Below are positions 27,092-36,840 of a stretch of DNA of 64,000 nt, one piece after another. Source of the stretch: Winogradskyella litoriviva (GTDB lineage: Bacteria > Bacteroidota > Bacteroidia > Flavobacteriales > Flavobacteriaceae); the NCBI RefSeq assembly GCF_013249065.1, contig NZ_JABRWQ010000004.1:372001-436000 (forward strand), read 5' to 3'. The notes beneath the pieces were generated by a model that saw only the letters and a list, made by a program, of their open reading frames with translations, made no database searches and had not been told where the DNA came from. The stretch's first letter is position 1; each line of letters starts with the position of its first letter. Made by a program: the position numbers and the translations under genes.

Positions 27092-27427
27092 CTAAACCGT
27101 CTTAAACAAACGACTAAGCGATTTTAACATGTTTTGCTCAGTAATATCAAAATCATCATCAGAAAAAAACAAAACTTTAATGTCCTCTAACAATAGGTCT
27201 ATATCTTCATTAGTATAGCCATGTTGCTCTAAGCTTATCATTATTTTTTTAAGACCTTGATAATCGTTATCTCTATCAAATTCTTCGTGAATTTCGTCAA
27301 AAGTTTCTTTGTCTACTTTAGAAATAATAAATTTTTGTTCTTTTTCAGATTCTTTAAAATCAGCATTTGCAGCAAATAGTAAAATGTAAGCGACAAGTTC
27401 GTCTTTTGTCCAATCTATTGTTTTCAT
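27092..27427 (-). CDS. Small acidic helical protein (TerB-like)
   Basis: The 111-residue cytoplasmic protein is acidic and helical, with LVAYILLFAANADFKESEKE at the start, a pattern like the metal-binding TerB fold (an Ala-x-Ala-Asp segment after the first helix). The similarity is by eye only. It begins four bases after the sulfurtransferase stop, so the two are one operon. Function unknown. Confidence 0.65.
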   Translation of the reverse strand: MKTIDWTKDELVAYILLFAANADFKESEKEQKFIISKVDKETFDEIHEEFDRDNDYQGLKKIMISLEQHGYTNEDIDLLLEDIKVLFFSDDDFDITEQNMLKSLSRLFKTV

Positions 27428-27431
27428 TGAT

Positions 27432-28247
27432 TTAATCGGTTAAGCTTCCATATTCTGTCCATGAGCCATCATAGACAATTAAGTTGTTATAATTACAAAG
27501 TGTGGCAGCCAATGCAACTACACAAGCAGTAATACCTGAGCCACAACTAAAAATTAACGTTTTGTTTTCTAAATCTAAATTACTAAAGATTTTTGACATT
27601 TTAGAAATTGATTTAAACGTATTTCCTTCAAACAAATCTGTAAATGGTAAATTTTTAGAATTCGGAATTGTTCCTCTTCGCAATCCAACTCTTGGTTCGT
27701 CTACTAAACATTTAAAACGCTGTTTTGATCGTGCATCAATTATTAATGTTTTTTTATTATTTGAAAATTGATTAACACCTTCAAAATTGGTCATTAATTC
27801 TGAATTAAAACCAACTTCAATGTTACCTTTAGAATAAGTTTCAGGCTTATAATTATTTATAGAAAACCCATTGAATACCCATTCTGGTAATCCTCCATCT
27901 AATACAGCAACATTATTATATCCAAACACCTTAAATAACCACCAAACTCTTGCACTTGAGTAAACACCTTTATCATCATAAACCACAATACAAGAATCGC
28001 TGTTTATCCCTAAATTTTGAGCTTCGGTTTGAAATTGTTCTTTAGAAGGTAATGTACTGGGAAAAGGTGCAGAAACATCACTAAATTTCTTCTTTATATC
28101 AAAAAAACGTGCTTTTAAAATCCGTTTAGAATCAGAATCTATAATTTTATTAATGGTTGCATCTAAAACAATTAAATTAGAAGCGTCCTTATTAGCATTA
28201 AGCCAATTAACTGATACCAAAGGCATATGGTGTTTTATTGTCTTCAT
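27432..28247 (-). CDS. Thiosulfate/3-mercaptopyruvate sulfurtransferase (two rhodanese domains)
   Basis: The 271-residue protein has two rhodanese domains: an inactive N-terminal one (about 10-130) and a catalytic C-terminal one (about 155-268) with the active-site loop CGSGITAC (Cys235). The CGSGxTA form is typical of 3-mercaptopyruvate sulfurtransferase. It moves sulfur from thiosulfate or mercaptopyruvate to acceptors such as cyanide or thioredoxin. No signal peptide, so cytoplasmic. Confidence 0.9.
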   Translation of the reverse strand: MKTIKHHMPLVSVNWLNANKDASNLIVLDATINKIIDSDSKRILKARFFDIKKKFSDVSAPFPSTLPSKEQFQTEAQNLGINSDSCIVVYDDKGVYSSARVWWLFKVFGYNNVAVLDGGLPEWVFNGFSINNYKPETYSKGNIEVGFNSELMTNFEGVNQFSNNKKTLIIDARSKQRFKCLVDEPRVGLRRGTIPNSKNLPFTDLFEGNTFKSISKMSKIFSNLDLENKTLIFSCGSGITACVVALAATLCNYNNLIVYDGSWTEYGSLTD

Positions 28248-28338
28248 TATACTTTTATAGATTCAAAATATAATCCTTTTTCTTTATTCAGTATAAACGA
28301 TAATCTATGATTTTCTTAATAAAAAACGTGTAGGCTAC

Positions 28339-29664
28339 TTATTTTACGGCTTCATAATTATCATCCCATTCCTTAGCTTTAGGGTTATCATGAAGTTTTC
28401 CGAGAGACTTTGCAACTATCATAGATACAGTAGCATCACCTGTAACATTTACAACTGTTCTACACATATCTAAAGGTCTATCTACAGCAAATATTAGAGC
28501 TAAACCAATAGGTAATAATTCCTCAGGAAACCCAATAGATTCTAGAACAATAACCAGCATTACCATACCTGCACTTGGTACAGCAGCACTTCCTATAGAT
28601 GCTAATAACGCAGTTAATACAATTACTATTTGATTAGTAAACGTTAAGCCTTCTGGCCAAATAACTTGCATTATAAATACTGCTGCAATACCTTGATATA
28701 AACTTGTTCCGTCCATATTAACGGTTGCTCCTACAGGTAATACAAATCCAGAAACTTCTTTATCTACACCAATATGCTCTTCTACACGCTCCATTGTTAC
28801 AGGTAAGGTTGCAGCACTAGAACTGGTAGAAAATGCTAATAATTGTGCAGGACTCATATTCTTTAAAAACCACATTGGTGATTTTTTGGTTATGGTTTTT
28901 ACTAAGACTAAATAGAAACCAATCATAATGATTAAACCAGCTACAACACAAAGTGCATATTGCACTAATTTGAGTAAGATTTCAGTATCATCAAAAGCAA
29001 TGATTACATTTGCCATTAAGGCAAAAACAGCATACGGTGCAAACAGCATAATTAAATCCACCATTTTCATAATCACCTCATTGAGCGAATCGAAAATATC
29101 TACCATTGGTTTGGCTTTTTTCTCTCCAATTAACAACAACGATATACCAACGAACAAAGCAAAACAAATAACTTGAAGCATTTTAGCTTCTCCCATTGCT
29201 TTAAAAATATTACTTGGAAAAATATCTACTAAAGCTTGCAATGGGCCAGCATTTTTTTGTGCACTAGCCTTATCTAACTTATCTGTTACACCTGCATCAT
29301 TTTCGTATTTAAGTTTAATCTTTTCTATAGTTGCTTTAGGCATGCCTTCACCTGGTTTTACTACATTAACAATAGATAAACCAATAACTATGGCTATTAG
29401 AGTTGTGCTTACGTAAATAGCTATAGTACGTAAACCCATACTTTTTATCTTAGAAATATCTTTTAAATCTGAGATACCTTTAATAAGTGATGCTAAAATT
29501 AAAGGAACAGCTATTAACTTAAGGAGATTGATAAATATGGTTCCGAAAGGTGCCACCCAATCAGATACAAACTGTTGACCACTAACTGAATTCATAATAA
29601 AACCAAAAATGATTCCGAGAATCATTCCTATAATAATCTTCCAGTGTAATGCTAGTTTTTTCAT
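28339..29664 (-). CDS. Dicarboxylate/amino acid:cation symporter (SLC1/DAACS family)
   Basis: The protein of 441 residues (from ATG 29664) has eight hydrophobic helices and two re-entrant loop motifs of glutamate transporters: the serine-rich STSSSAATLPVTM in HP1 and NMDGTSLYQ in TM7, followed by the HP2 segment ASIGSAAVPSAGMVML. It takes up Glu/Asp or C4-dicarboxylates with Na+ or H+. A TTG at 29685 in frame would add seven charged residues; the ATG directly before the first membrane helix is preferred. An insertion with Lys and Asp residues lies between TM3 and TM4. Confidence 0.9.
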   Translation of the reverse strand: MKKLALHWKIIIGMILGIIFGFIMNSVSGQQFVSDWVAPFGTIFINLLKLIAVPLILASLIKGISDLKDISKIKSMGLRTIAIYVSTTLIAIVIGLSIVNVVKPGEGMPKATIEKIKLKYENDAGVTDKLDKASAQKNAGPLQALVDIFPSNIFKAMGEAKMLQVICFALFVGISLLLIGEKKAKPMVDIFDSLNEVIMKMVDLIMLFAPYAVFALMANVIIAFDDTEILLKLVQYALCVVAGLIIMIGFYLVLVKTITKKSPMWFLKNMSPAQLLAFSTSSSAATLPVTMERVEEHIGVDKEVSGFVLPVGATVNMDGTSLYQGIAAVFIMQVIWPEGLTFTNQIVIVLTALLASIGSAAVPSAGMVMLVIVLESIGFPEELLPIGLALIFAVDRPLDMCRTVVNVTGDATVSMIVAKSLGKLHDNPKAKEWDDNYEAVK

Positions 29665-29727
29665 TTCTTCCTTAACCCTTTCCAAGGGAAAAGGATTTTT
29701 TTAATTTAAAATTCTTATCTAATGTAT

Positions 29728-29985
29728 TTACCAGTTCAAAATTATTAGAATAACCATAAATACTATTGCATAGCTTAAAATACCTAATGTTCTTGCTTGA
29801 GATGCTTGTTCGTTTTTTTTATCAAAACCAAATCCATCAAATCGCTTTTCCTCTGTTTTATTAAATGTATTGGTGTCTAACAACCCTTTATTACTTTGAA
29901 ACGGAAAGAAGAAAAACGTCAACCATTCTTCGGTTGTTAAAGGAATATCTTTCCTTTTTTCTTTATTTTCTTCTTCTAAATTCAA
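29728..29985 (-). CDS. Small C-terminal-anchored membrane protein downstream of aroC
   Basis: In the frame open through the end of aroC, a plausible gene begins at TTG 29985 (MNLEEENKEKRKDIPLTTEE), 11 bases after the aroC stop. It gives 85 residues with a charged N terminus, a FFFFPFQS segment and one C-terminal membrane helix (about 66-83). ATG 30090 would give a longer ORF but lies inside aroC and adds unlikely sequence. Co-transcription with aroC is inferred; function unknown. Confidence 0.55.
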   Translation of the reverse strand: MNLEEENKEKRKDIPLTTEEWLTFFFFPFQSNKGLLDTNTFNKTEEKRFDGFGFDKKNEQASQARTLGILSYAIVFMVILIILNW

Positions 29986-29996
29986 AAAATAAAAGA

Positions 29997-31061
29997 TTAT
30001 AACCTCGTAACTCGATCTAACAATAAATAGTCTGCTAAAACTAATGCTGCCATAGCTTCTACAATAGGCACAGCTCTTGGCACAACACAAGGATCGTGCC
30101 TTCCTTTTCCTTGCATTTCTACAATTTCGCCAGCACTATTTAATGCATCTTGTTTTTGTATTACTGTTGCAACTGGTTTAAAGGCTACTCTAAAATAGAT
30201 GTCCATTCCGTTAGAAATTCCACCTTGTATACCTCCAGATAAATTTGTTTTTGTAGATCCATCTTCGTTAAACAAATCGTTATGCTCACTTCCCTTCATT
30301 TGCGCACCACAAAAACCGCTTCCGTACTCAAAACCTTTTACAGCATTGATAGACAACATGGCTTTACCTAACTCAGCATGTAGTTTATCAAAAACAGGTT
30401 CTCCCAGACCAACTGGTACATTCTTTATAACACAAGTAATTGTGCCACCAATAGTATCACCTTGTTTTTTAATTTCTTCTACTTTAGAAATCATTTTCTG
30501 TGCAGATGCTTCATCAGGACAGCGAATAATATTAGATTCTATTTTACTAAAGTCTAAATCTTGATAAGGCTTATCTATAAAAATGTCACCTACCGAAGAG
30601 GTAAATGCATTAATTTCAATTTTTGATAAGAATTGTTTTGCAATGGCGCCTGCAACAACTCTTGAAGCCGTTTCTCTCGCAGAACTACGTCCTCCTCCTC
30701 TATAATCTCTTACACCATACTTTTTGTCGTAAGTATAATCTGCGTGACTAGGACGATACACGTCTTTAATATGACTATAATCTTTAGATTTTTGGTTAGT
30801 ATTATGAATTACAAAACCTATTGGAGTTCCAGTAGTTACGCCTTCAAAAATACCAGAATAATATTCTACGGTATCTGGTTCTTTACGTTGTGTTACAATT
30901 TTAGATTGGCCAGGTTTTCTTCGATTTAATTCATTTTGAATAGCTTCAAAATCAAGTGCTAATCCAGCAGGACAGCCATCAATTATGCCTCCAATTGCTT
31001 TTCCATGAGATTCTCCAAATGTTGTAAGTTTAAATAATTTACCAATCGTGTTTCCTGCCAT
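29997..31061 (-). CDS. aroC: Chorismate synthase
   Basis: The 354-residue enzyme makes chorismate from EPSP using reduced FMN, the last step of the shikimate pathway. The start [18 protein letters not shown] is the family signature, followed by GCPAGLAL, the [21 protein letters not shown]-type segment (here [13 protein letters not shown]) and the late [17 protein letters not shown]. Length is standard. No other shikimate genes lie nearby. Confidence 0.96.
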   Translation of the reverse strand: MAGNTIGKLFKLTTFGESHGKAIGGIIDGCPAGLALDFEAIQNELNRRKPGQSKIVTQRKEPDTVEYYSGIFEGVTTGTPIGFVIHNTNQKSKDYSHIKDVYRPSHADYTYDKKYGVRDYRGGGRSSARETASRVVAGAIAKQFLSKIEINAFTSSVGDIFIDKPYQDLDFSKIESNIIRCPDEASAQKMISKVEEIKKQGDTIGGTITCVIKNVPVGLGEPVFDKLHAELGKAMLSINAVKGFEYGSGFCGAQMKGSEHNDLFNEDGSTKTNLSGGIQGGISNGMDIYFRVAFKPVATVIQKQDALNSAGEIVEMQGKGRHDPCVVPRAVPIVEAMAALVLADYLLLDRVTRL

Positions 31062-31223
31062 TACAATTTATTTTACGCTAATGTAATTGTATTATAAGAA
31101 AAATGAAAATTGTAGTTCTTTTTTATAGGTTTAAATTAAAGATCTTCTAATAATTATGAACTTAATATTATGTTTTTACTACTATTGTTTACTTTTATCA
31201 TATCAACTTAATTCTTAGTGATT

Positions 31224-32060
31224 ATGAAATCTAATTTATTCATTTTAGTGTTTGGCTTTTTAATTCTTGGTTGCTCTTCAGATGATTCTAATAATACAAC
31301 TTCAGATGGTAATTATTTTCCTATTGTTTTAGATAACACCTGGAATTATAGTGTAGAAAACACAAGTGAATCTAATCCTGAATTAAACTTCAGCGCTACT
31401 GATGTAGTCACTATAAATTCTGTTACTGACAATATGTTTACTATGGAAGTTAATAACGGAACTACGCCAGCTAACGGAACTATGAATACATTCTTTAGCT
31501 CTGGTACTTTCACAAAATTAAACTCTACCTTAGTGTATAATGGTGATTTAGAAATATTATCCGAAACTGATGCTTTACCAATTCCGGATATTAATTTATA
31601 TAATTTCACTCTATATGACACCAATGCAAATTCTAATACGCAATTATATAGTGATACTAATAGTTTTACAGAAGATGTTGACTTTAATGGTCAGATATTA
31701 CCAATAACTACCACTTATCAAATTACAAATACGCATCTCAACAATTTAAGCTCATTAACTGTAAATGAAACAACGTATACTAATATTATACAAACGGAAA
31801 TTAAGGTCAATCTAGAGGTTAGTACTGAGATAGATTTAGGATTCCCAATTTCGCAATCTATCTTAGATGCTCAAGATATATTAGTAATTAATAATTATTA
31901 TGCAGAAGATATTGGACTCATTAAATCTGATGCAAATCAGAGTTTTCAACTAAATGCAGCTTTTATCTCTCTGATAACTACTTTTGGTGGTACGTTAGAT
32001 TTTCCTACTAACTCTTCAGTAGATAATATACAAGAACTAGAAAGCTATAGTATTAATTAA
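31224..32060 (+). CDS. Lipoprotein of unknown function
   Basis: The protein of 278 residues has a lipoprotein signal (ILGCSSDDS, lipobox Cys at about residue 17) followed by a Ser/Asp/Asn-rich tether and a beta-rich domain (YFPIVLDNTWNYSVEN is a recurrent start in flavobacterial surface lipoproteins). The SDDS after the lipid-bearing Cys fits lipoprotein surface-export signals of Bacteroidota. ATG 31224 is preferred to the GTG at 31218. No enzyme motif recognised. Confidence 0.75.
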   Translation: MKSNLFILVFGFLILGCSSDDSNNTTSDGNYFPIVLDNTWNYSVENTSESNPELNFSATDVVTINSVTDNMFTMEVNNGTTPANGTMNTFFSSGTFTKLNSTLVYNGDLEILSETDALPIPDINLYNFTLYDTNANSNTQLYSDTNSFTEDVDFNGQILPITTTYQITNTHLNNLSSLTVNETTYTNIIQTEIKVNLEVSTEIDLGFPISQSILDAQDILVINNYYAEDIGLIKSDANQSFQLNAAFISLITTFGGTLDFPTNSSVDNIQELESYSIN

Positions 32061-32285
32061 TATAAAAACCACTTTTATTAAAGCTGACTCGCAGACCCAA
32101 AATCACAGACAATCCCTTACCTCATAAATTGTAGACCTATTTTGGGTTTACAAAATAGAAATACATAGTTGTCAATAATATTCTATTAACAAAGCATCAG
32201 TCGCGCATAACATTTAGTTCATGTTTTAATAACAATTTACTCATTGTTAGTTAATTATAGGATAACTCTGTTTCTATAAAAAATA

Positions 32286-33182
32286 ATGTTCTTTGCATGT
32301 ATAATTCTAACTATTGTGAAAATAAAGAGGAAGGTAGAAATAGCAGTAATTTCAGATGTACACCTTGGTACTTACGGTTGCCATGCTAAACAGCTTTTAA
32401 CTTATTTAAACAGTATAGAGCCTAAAAAGCTGATTTTAAATGGTGATATTGTAGATATTTGGCAATTTAAAAAACGCTACTTTCCTAAATCTCATCTTAG
32501 TGTCATTAAGAAAATAATGGACTTCGCAGCCAATGGTACCGAAGTTATTTACATTACAGGCAACCATGATGAAATGCTCAGAAAATTTACCGATACAGAA
32601 ATTGGTAACGTTTCTATTGTTAACAAATTAGTTTTAGAATTAGACGGAAAGCGCGCTTGGTTTTTTCATGGTGATGTTTTCGATATATCTATTCAGAATG
32701 CCAAGTGGTTAGCAAAACTTGGAGGATACGGTTACGATTTACTCATTCTAATGAACCAATGCACTAATTGGTGTTTAGATAAACTCGGAAAAGAACGCTA
32801 TTCCTTATCCAAAAAGATTAAAAACAGTGTAAAAACCGCAGTAAAATATATTAATGATTTTGAAACTGTAGCCACAGATTTAGCCATAGAAAATGGTTAT
32901 GATTACGTGATTTGCGGACATATTCACCAACCCAAAATGCTGAATATTGAAACTAAAAAAGGACATACAACCTATTTAAATTCTGGTGATTGGGTAGAAA
33001 ATTTCACGGCTTTAGAATACCAATTTAAACGTTGGAAAATTTATAATTACAATGCAGATAAATTATCTGCCTTCTATGCAGATGAAGATATAAAAGACAT
33101 GAATATGAACGATTTAATTGCAGCAATTACTATTGTTGAGCAACCTAAATCTAAAAAGAAGAAAAAAGATAAACTAAAGTAA
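32286..33182 (+). CDS. LpxH-like UDP-2,3-diacylglucosamine diphosphatase family phosphoesterase
   Basis: The 298-residue calcineurin-like phosphoesterase has the metal-binding motifs ISDVHLG, NGDIVDIW, GNHDE and CGHIHQP, plus the ENGYDYVICGH context seen in LpxH/LpxH2-like enzymes of lipid A synthesis. The C-terminal end is a Lys-rich tail. ATG 32286 gives a hydrophobic leader of ten residues; GTG 32316 directly before KIKRKVEIAVISDVH is the better match to the family, so the true protein may be 288 residues. The 3' end overlaps the convergent FAD oxidoreductase by nine bases. Confidence 0.82.
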   Translation: MFFACIILTIVKIKRKVEIAVISDVHLGTYGCHAKQLLTYLNSIEPKKLILNGDIVDIWQFKKRYFPKSHLSVIKKIMDFAANGTEVIYITGNHDEMLRKFTDTEIGNVSIVNKLVLELDGKRAWFFHGDVFDISIQNAKWLAKLGGYGYDLLILMNQCTNWCLDKLGKERYSLSKKIKNSVKTAVKYINDFETVATDLAIENGYDYVICGHIHQPKMLNIETKKGHTTYLNSGDWVENFTALEYQFKRWKIYNYNADKLSAFYADEDIKDMNMNDLIAAITIVEQPKSKKKKKDKLK

Positions 33183-36119
33183 AGCGTCTTTTAAAATTGA
33201 AATAGGATGTTGTGCCACTCTACCTGTTCCATCCTTTATTTGATGTCTACAACTTGTGCCGTTTGCAGAAATCATAACATCTGTTGAAGCTTTGCGTACA
33301 GCAGGAAACAAAGTTTGTTCTCCAATTTGCATACTCACGTTATAATGTTCTTTTTCATAACCAAAACTACCTGCCATACCACAACAACCGCTCGGTATTA
33401 TGGTTACTTTATAGTTTTCTGGTAAATTTAATACATCAAAGCTCGATTTTTGATTCGTTAAAGCCTTTTGATGACAATGACCATGAAATTTAATAGTCAT
33501 TACGTCTTTAGTAAATTGTTCAGGTTTTATGTTTCCTAATTGAATTTCTTGCTGAATAAATTCTTCAATTAACAAGGTGTTTTTTGCAATAGAGCACGCT
33601 GAATTTTTATCATCTACCAATCTCAAATATTCATCTTTAAATGATAAAATAGCTGAAGGTTCAATACCAATTAAAGGCGTCTTTTCTGTTATTAAATTTT
33701 TGAATTTTGAAACGTTTTTATTCGCCATTTTTTTAGCTTCAGCAACCAAACCTTTTGAGAGCATTGCTCTACCAGATTCAGCATGAGAAATCATAGAAAC
33801 TTTGTAATTTAAACGATTTAAAAGCTCAATAGCATCTACACCAATTTCGGTATCTAAATGATTCGTGAATTCATCATTAAAAAAAAATACCTCTTTAATA
33901 AAATTTTCTTTAACTAATTTATCTTTAGACTCTTGAAACTCCTTATATAAACTTTTATTTGAAATTAAAGGCAACCTACGCTCTTTCGCAATTCCACCAA
34001 CATATTTTATAATCGAACTTGTAAATCCTTTAGAAAACATAAAATTTGTTAGCTTCGGAACTTTACTCGCATATCCATTAATTTTGTTATTATAAGCAAA
34101 CAATTTTGTTCTAAAAGGCACACCATTGGCTTGCTGATATTGGTATTGAAATTCAGCTTTTAAAGCAGCCACATTTACACTACTCGGACACTCGCTTGCG
34201 CATGCTTTACAACTTAAACACAAATCGAAAACATCCTTCAATTCTTTATGATTAAACTTGTTTGATTTTTCTGAATTCGTTAAAAATTCTCGCAACGCAT
34301 TTGCTCTTGCTCGTGTGGTATCTTTTTCATCTTTCGTAGCTCTGTAACTCGGACACATAGTTCCACCAAATTCGGGTAATTTTCTGCAGTCGCCAGAACC
34401 ATTACATTTTTCTGCTTCGCGCAAAATACCTTCCGAACTTGAGAAATCTAATAGAGTTTCAATTTGAGGTTCTTCTCTATTGGGCTCGTAACGCAAATTC
34501 TTATCCATAGGATAAGCGTCTACTATTTTATGAGGATTAAAGATATTGTTGGCATCAAAAGCCGATTTTATCTGTTTTAGAATTTTGTAATTATCAGCAC
34601 CAATCATCAACGGAATAAACTCTGCTCTTACAATACCATCACCATGCTCACCAGACATAGAGCCTTTGTATTTCTTAACAAGTTTAGCAACAGCAGTTGT
34701 AATCGCTCTAAAAAGCTTAACACCTTCTGCTTGTTTTAGGTCTAAAATGGGTCTTAAATGCAACTCTCCTGCTCCTGCATGTGCGTAATAAACTGCGTTT
34801 TGGTTAAACGACTTCATCAACGTAGTAAACTCTAAAATATAATCCTCTAAATCCTCTAGAGCCACAGCTGTATCTTCAATACAAGCCACGGCCTTTTTAT
34901 CACCAATAATATTTCCTAGAAGCCCTAAACCAGCCTTTCGTAGTTCTGTAGCTTTATTAATTTCATCACCTTTTAAAATGGGATTCGCATAACTAAGCTT
35001 AAGTTCATTTACCGTCACTAACAAGCCATCTATTTGATATTGAAGCTCCTCATTAGTATTTGCTTTAAGCTCACACATTAAAATCGCAACCGGATTTCCT
35101 TCTACAAACGTTCTATTTTCTTGTTGCGTTTTATTATGTTTTGTTAAATTTAGAATGGTATCATCCATCATTTCACAAGTATGCAAACTATGTTGCATCA
35201 CTCGAGACACTGATTGCATACACTTTTCAATACTATCAAAATGAAGTGCAATCATAGCACATTCACTTGGTGGCAAATCATCTAATTGCAAAGTGATTTC
35301 AGTTGCAAACGCAAGTGTTCCTTCACTTCCTGCTAACAATTTACACATGTTAAAACTTAAAGTTGAATCTGAAGTTGAAAAAACATCAGACTTTATTAAC
35401 TCATCAATGGCATAACCTGTATTTCTTCTATGTATGGTTGGTTTTGGGAAATTTTCTTTTATCTGATTTTGAATGTCTTTAGGTTGTAAAGTCTCAAATA
35501 TAGTTTTATAAATATAACCTTCAAGCGTATCTAATTTGGTTTTATTATGAAATTCTTCAGGAGTCAAATCTGAAAATTCAACCTTACTTCCATCACTCAA
35601 AATGGTTTTTAAAGCAATCACTTTATCTCTAGTGACACCATATTGAATCGATGTAGTTCCAGAAGAGTTATTACCAACCATTCCGCCAATCATGCAACGG
35701 TTAGAAGTTGATGTATTCGGTCCAAAAAATAAGCCAAAAGGTTTGAGATAGTTATTCAACTCATCTCTTACAACACCTGGTTGAACTGTTACCGTTTTTT
35801 TAGCCTCATTAACATCTAAAATTTTAGTAAAATACTTAGAAACATCAACCACAATACCTTCTCCAACACACTGGCCAGCCAATGAAGTTCCTGCTGTTCT
35901 AGGAATTAATGATGTGCTATTATTATAAGCAAAATCAATTAAAAGCTTAATATCATTAGTGCTTTTAGGTAATGCAACCGCTAAGGGTAATTTTCTATAT
36001 ACAGAAGCGTCTGTTGCGTATAATTTTCTTAACAAATCATCAAAATGTAAATCACCTTCTAATGCAGATTTTAGAGTTTCAAGAGTCTTACTTTTTACAT
36101 TTTGCATATGCGTTAACAT
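33174..36119 (-). CDS. FAD-linked oxidase/Fe-S oxidoreductase fusion (YdiJ-like)
   Basis: The 981-residue protein joins an FAD-binding PCMH domain (about 38-280, RTAGTSLAGQCVGEGIVVDV and NNSSGTTSIQYG), a FAD-oxidase C domain (to about 530), a ferredoxin-like part with CNGSGDC...MCPSYRA and CLSCKACASECPS clusters (about 560-640), and a CCG domain with GHCHQKAL and PSGCCGMAGSFGYE. This is the architecture of E. coli YdiJ, a D-2-hydroxyglutarate dehydrogenase, and of D-lactate dehydrogenase fusions. It should oxidise a D-2-hydroxyacid and pass electrons through Fe-S centres to the quinone pool. The exact substrate is not determined. Confidence 0.88.
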   Translation of the reverse strand: MLTHMQNVKSKTLETLKSALEGDLHFDDLLRKLYATDASVYRKLPLAVALPKSTNDIKLLIDFAYNNSTSLIPRTAGTSLAGQCVGEGIVVDVSKYFTKILDVNEAKKTVTVQPGVVRDELNNYLKPFGLFFGPNTSTSNRCMIGGMVGNNSSGTTSIQYGVTRDKVIALKTILSDGSKVEFSDLTPEEFHNKTKLDTLEGYIYKTIFETLQPKDIQNQIKENFPKPTIHRRNTGYAIDELIKSDVFSTSDSTLSFNMCKLLAGSEGTLAFATEITLQLDDLPPSECAMIALHFDSIEKCMQSVSRVMQHSLHTCEMMDDTILNLTKHNKTQQENRTFVEGNPVAILMCELKANTNEELQYQIDGLLVTVNELKLSYANPILKGDEINKATELRKAGLGLLGNIIGDKKAVACIEDTAVALEDLEDYILEFTTLMKSFNQNAVYYAHAGAGELHLRPILDLKQAEGVKLFRAITTAVAKLVKKYKGSMSGEHGDGIVRAEFIPLMIGADNYKILKQIKSAFDANNIFNPHKIVDAYPMDKNLRYEPNREEPQIETLLDFSSSEGILREAEKCNGSGDCRKLPEFGGTMCPSYRATKDEKDTTRARANALREFLTNSEKSNKFNHKELKDVFDLCLSCKACASECPSSVNVAALKAEFQYQYQQANGVPFRTKLFAYNNKINGYASKVPKLTNFMFSKGFTSSIIKYVGGIAKERRLPLISNKSLYKEFQESKDKLVKENFIKEVFFFNDEFTNHLDTEIGVDAIELLNRLNYKVSMISHAESGRAMLSKGLVAEAKKMANKNVSKFKNLITEKTPLIGIEPSAILSFKDEYLRLVDDKNSACSIAKNTLLIEEFIQQEIQLGNIKPEQFTKDVMTIKFHGHCHQKALTNQKSSFDVLNLPENYKVTIIPSGCCGMAGSFGYEKEHYNVSMQIGEQTLFPAVRKASTDVMISANGTSCRHQIKDGTGRVAQHPISILKDALL

Positions 36120-36178
36120 TCAATTGATTTAAGTTATAAAATTGTCCTAAAAATAAAGCTAATCATCCAATTTTGGCA

Positions 36179-36186
36179 TAATTTTG
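36179..36186 (+). promoter_or_regulatory. -7 promoter box
   Basis: TAATTTTG, exact TAnnTTTG match, 62 bases before the beta-barrel gene and 6 bases before a 19-codon leader ORF. Confidence 0.45.
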
Positions 36187-36191
36187 GCGTT

Positions 36192-36251
36192 ATGAAGAAA
36201 AGCGATTTTACGATTGCTAAAACTAACAATTTAAAAGTAAAATTATTATGA
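36192..36251 (+). CDS. Possible 19-residue leader ORF
   Basis: ATG 36192 opens a 19-codon frame (MKKSDFTIAKTNNLKVKLL) whose TGA overlaps the ATG of the beta-barrel gene as ATGA. Such overlap suggests translational coupling, but the start lies only 6 bases after the -7 box, so the transcript might be leaderless or begin downstream. Weakly supported. Confidence 0.3.
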   Translation: MKKSDFTIAKTNNLKVKLL

Positions 36252-36703
36252 AGAAATTATTTTTATTAAGTGCAATATTTATAGGATTTACAACGATAAC
36301 ATTTGCTCAAAACATTGCCGACAATGCTATTGGATTAAGAATTGGAGATAGTGATGGGTTTGGTACAGAAATAACTTATCAAAGAGCCTTAGGAGACAAT
36401 AATAGATTAGAAGTAGATTTAGGTTGGCGAAATTACAGCAACGAAGACGGCTTTAAGTTAGCTGGTATATACCAATGGATTTGGCCATTAGAAGACAGAA
36501 TTAACTGGTATGCTGGTGCAGGTGGTGGACTAGGCTCTGCAGGCAGTACTTTTATTTTTGCTGCAGGAGATGTAGGTATTGAATATGATTTTAACATCCC
36601 ATTACTGATTTCATTAGACTTTAGACCAGAGATTAATTTTGGAAATGCACCTAGCGACAACCTTGGTTTTGATATTGCTTTAAGTTTAAGATATCAATTT
36701 TAA
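36248..36703 (+). CDS. Small outer membrane beta-barrel-like protein
   Basis: The 151-residue protein has a signal peptide (1-20, TITFAQ) and alternating hydrophobic/aromatic strands, ending in a terminal Phe (ALSLRYQF), the hallmark of outer membrane barrels. Gly-rich loops (AGAGGGLGSAGS) lie mid-protein. An 8-strand barrel is likely. The function is unknown; the gene is monocistronic with a terminator. Confidence 0.78.
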   Translation: MKKLFLLSAIFIGFTTITFAQNIADNAIGLRIGDSDGFGTEITYQRALGDNNRLEVDLGWRNYSNEDGFKLAGIYQWIWPLEDRINWYAGAGGGLGSAGSTFIFAAGDVGIEYDFNIPLLISLDFRPEINFGNAPSDNLGFDIALSLRYQF

Positions 36704-36726
36704 AAATTCAATTTAACACAACCTAT

Positions 36727-36753
36727 AACCACCTATTTTTGGGTGGTTTTTTT
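36727..36753 (+). terminator. Intrinsic terminator
   Basis: AACCACC (36727-36733), 8-base loop, GGTGGTT (36742-36748), followed by a T run to 36753. It is 24 bases after the beta-barrel stop. Confidence 0.88.
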
Positions 36754-36803
36754 GTTTGGCAAATACTATGATACATATTAAATTATAAGCCATTAATTTT
36801 TCT

Positions 36804-36811
36804 TAATTTTG
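36804..36811 (+). promoter_or_regulatory. -7 promoter box for gcvT
   Basis: TAATTTTG, exact TAnnTTTG, 29 bases before the gcvT ATG. No glycine riboswitch is seen in the short leader. Confidence 0.5.
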
Positions 36812-36840
36812 CCAAACTTTAACTTGAAAATCAACTTAAT

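Noticed and set aside
29986-30090. Longer ATG start for the small protein after aroC
   Set aside because: This part lies in another frame of aroC, and its Cys/Tyr/Ser-rich translation looks like a shadow.
36754-36840. Glycine riboswitch before gcvT
   Set aside because: The leader is too short and has none of the conserved stems.
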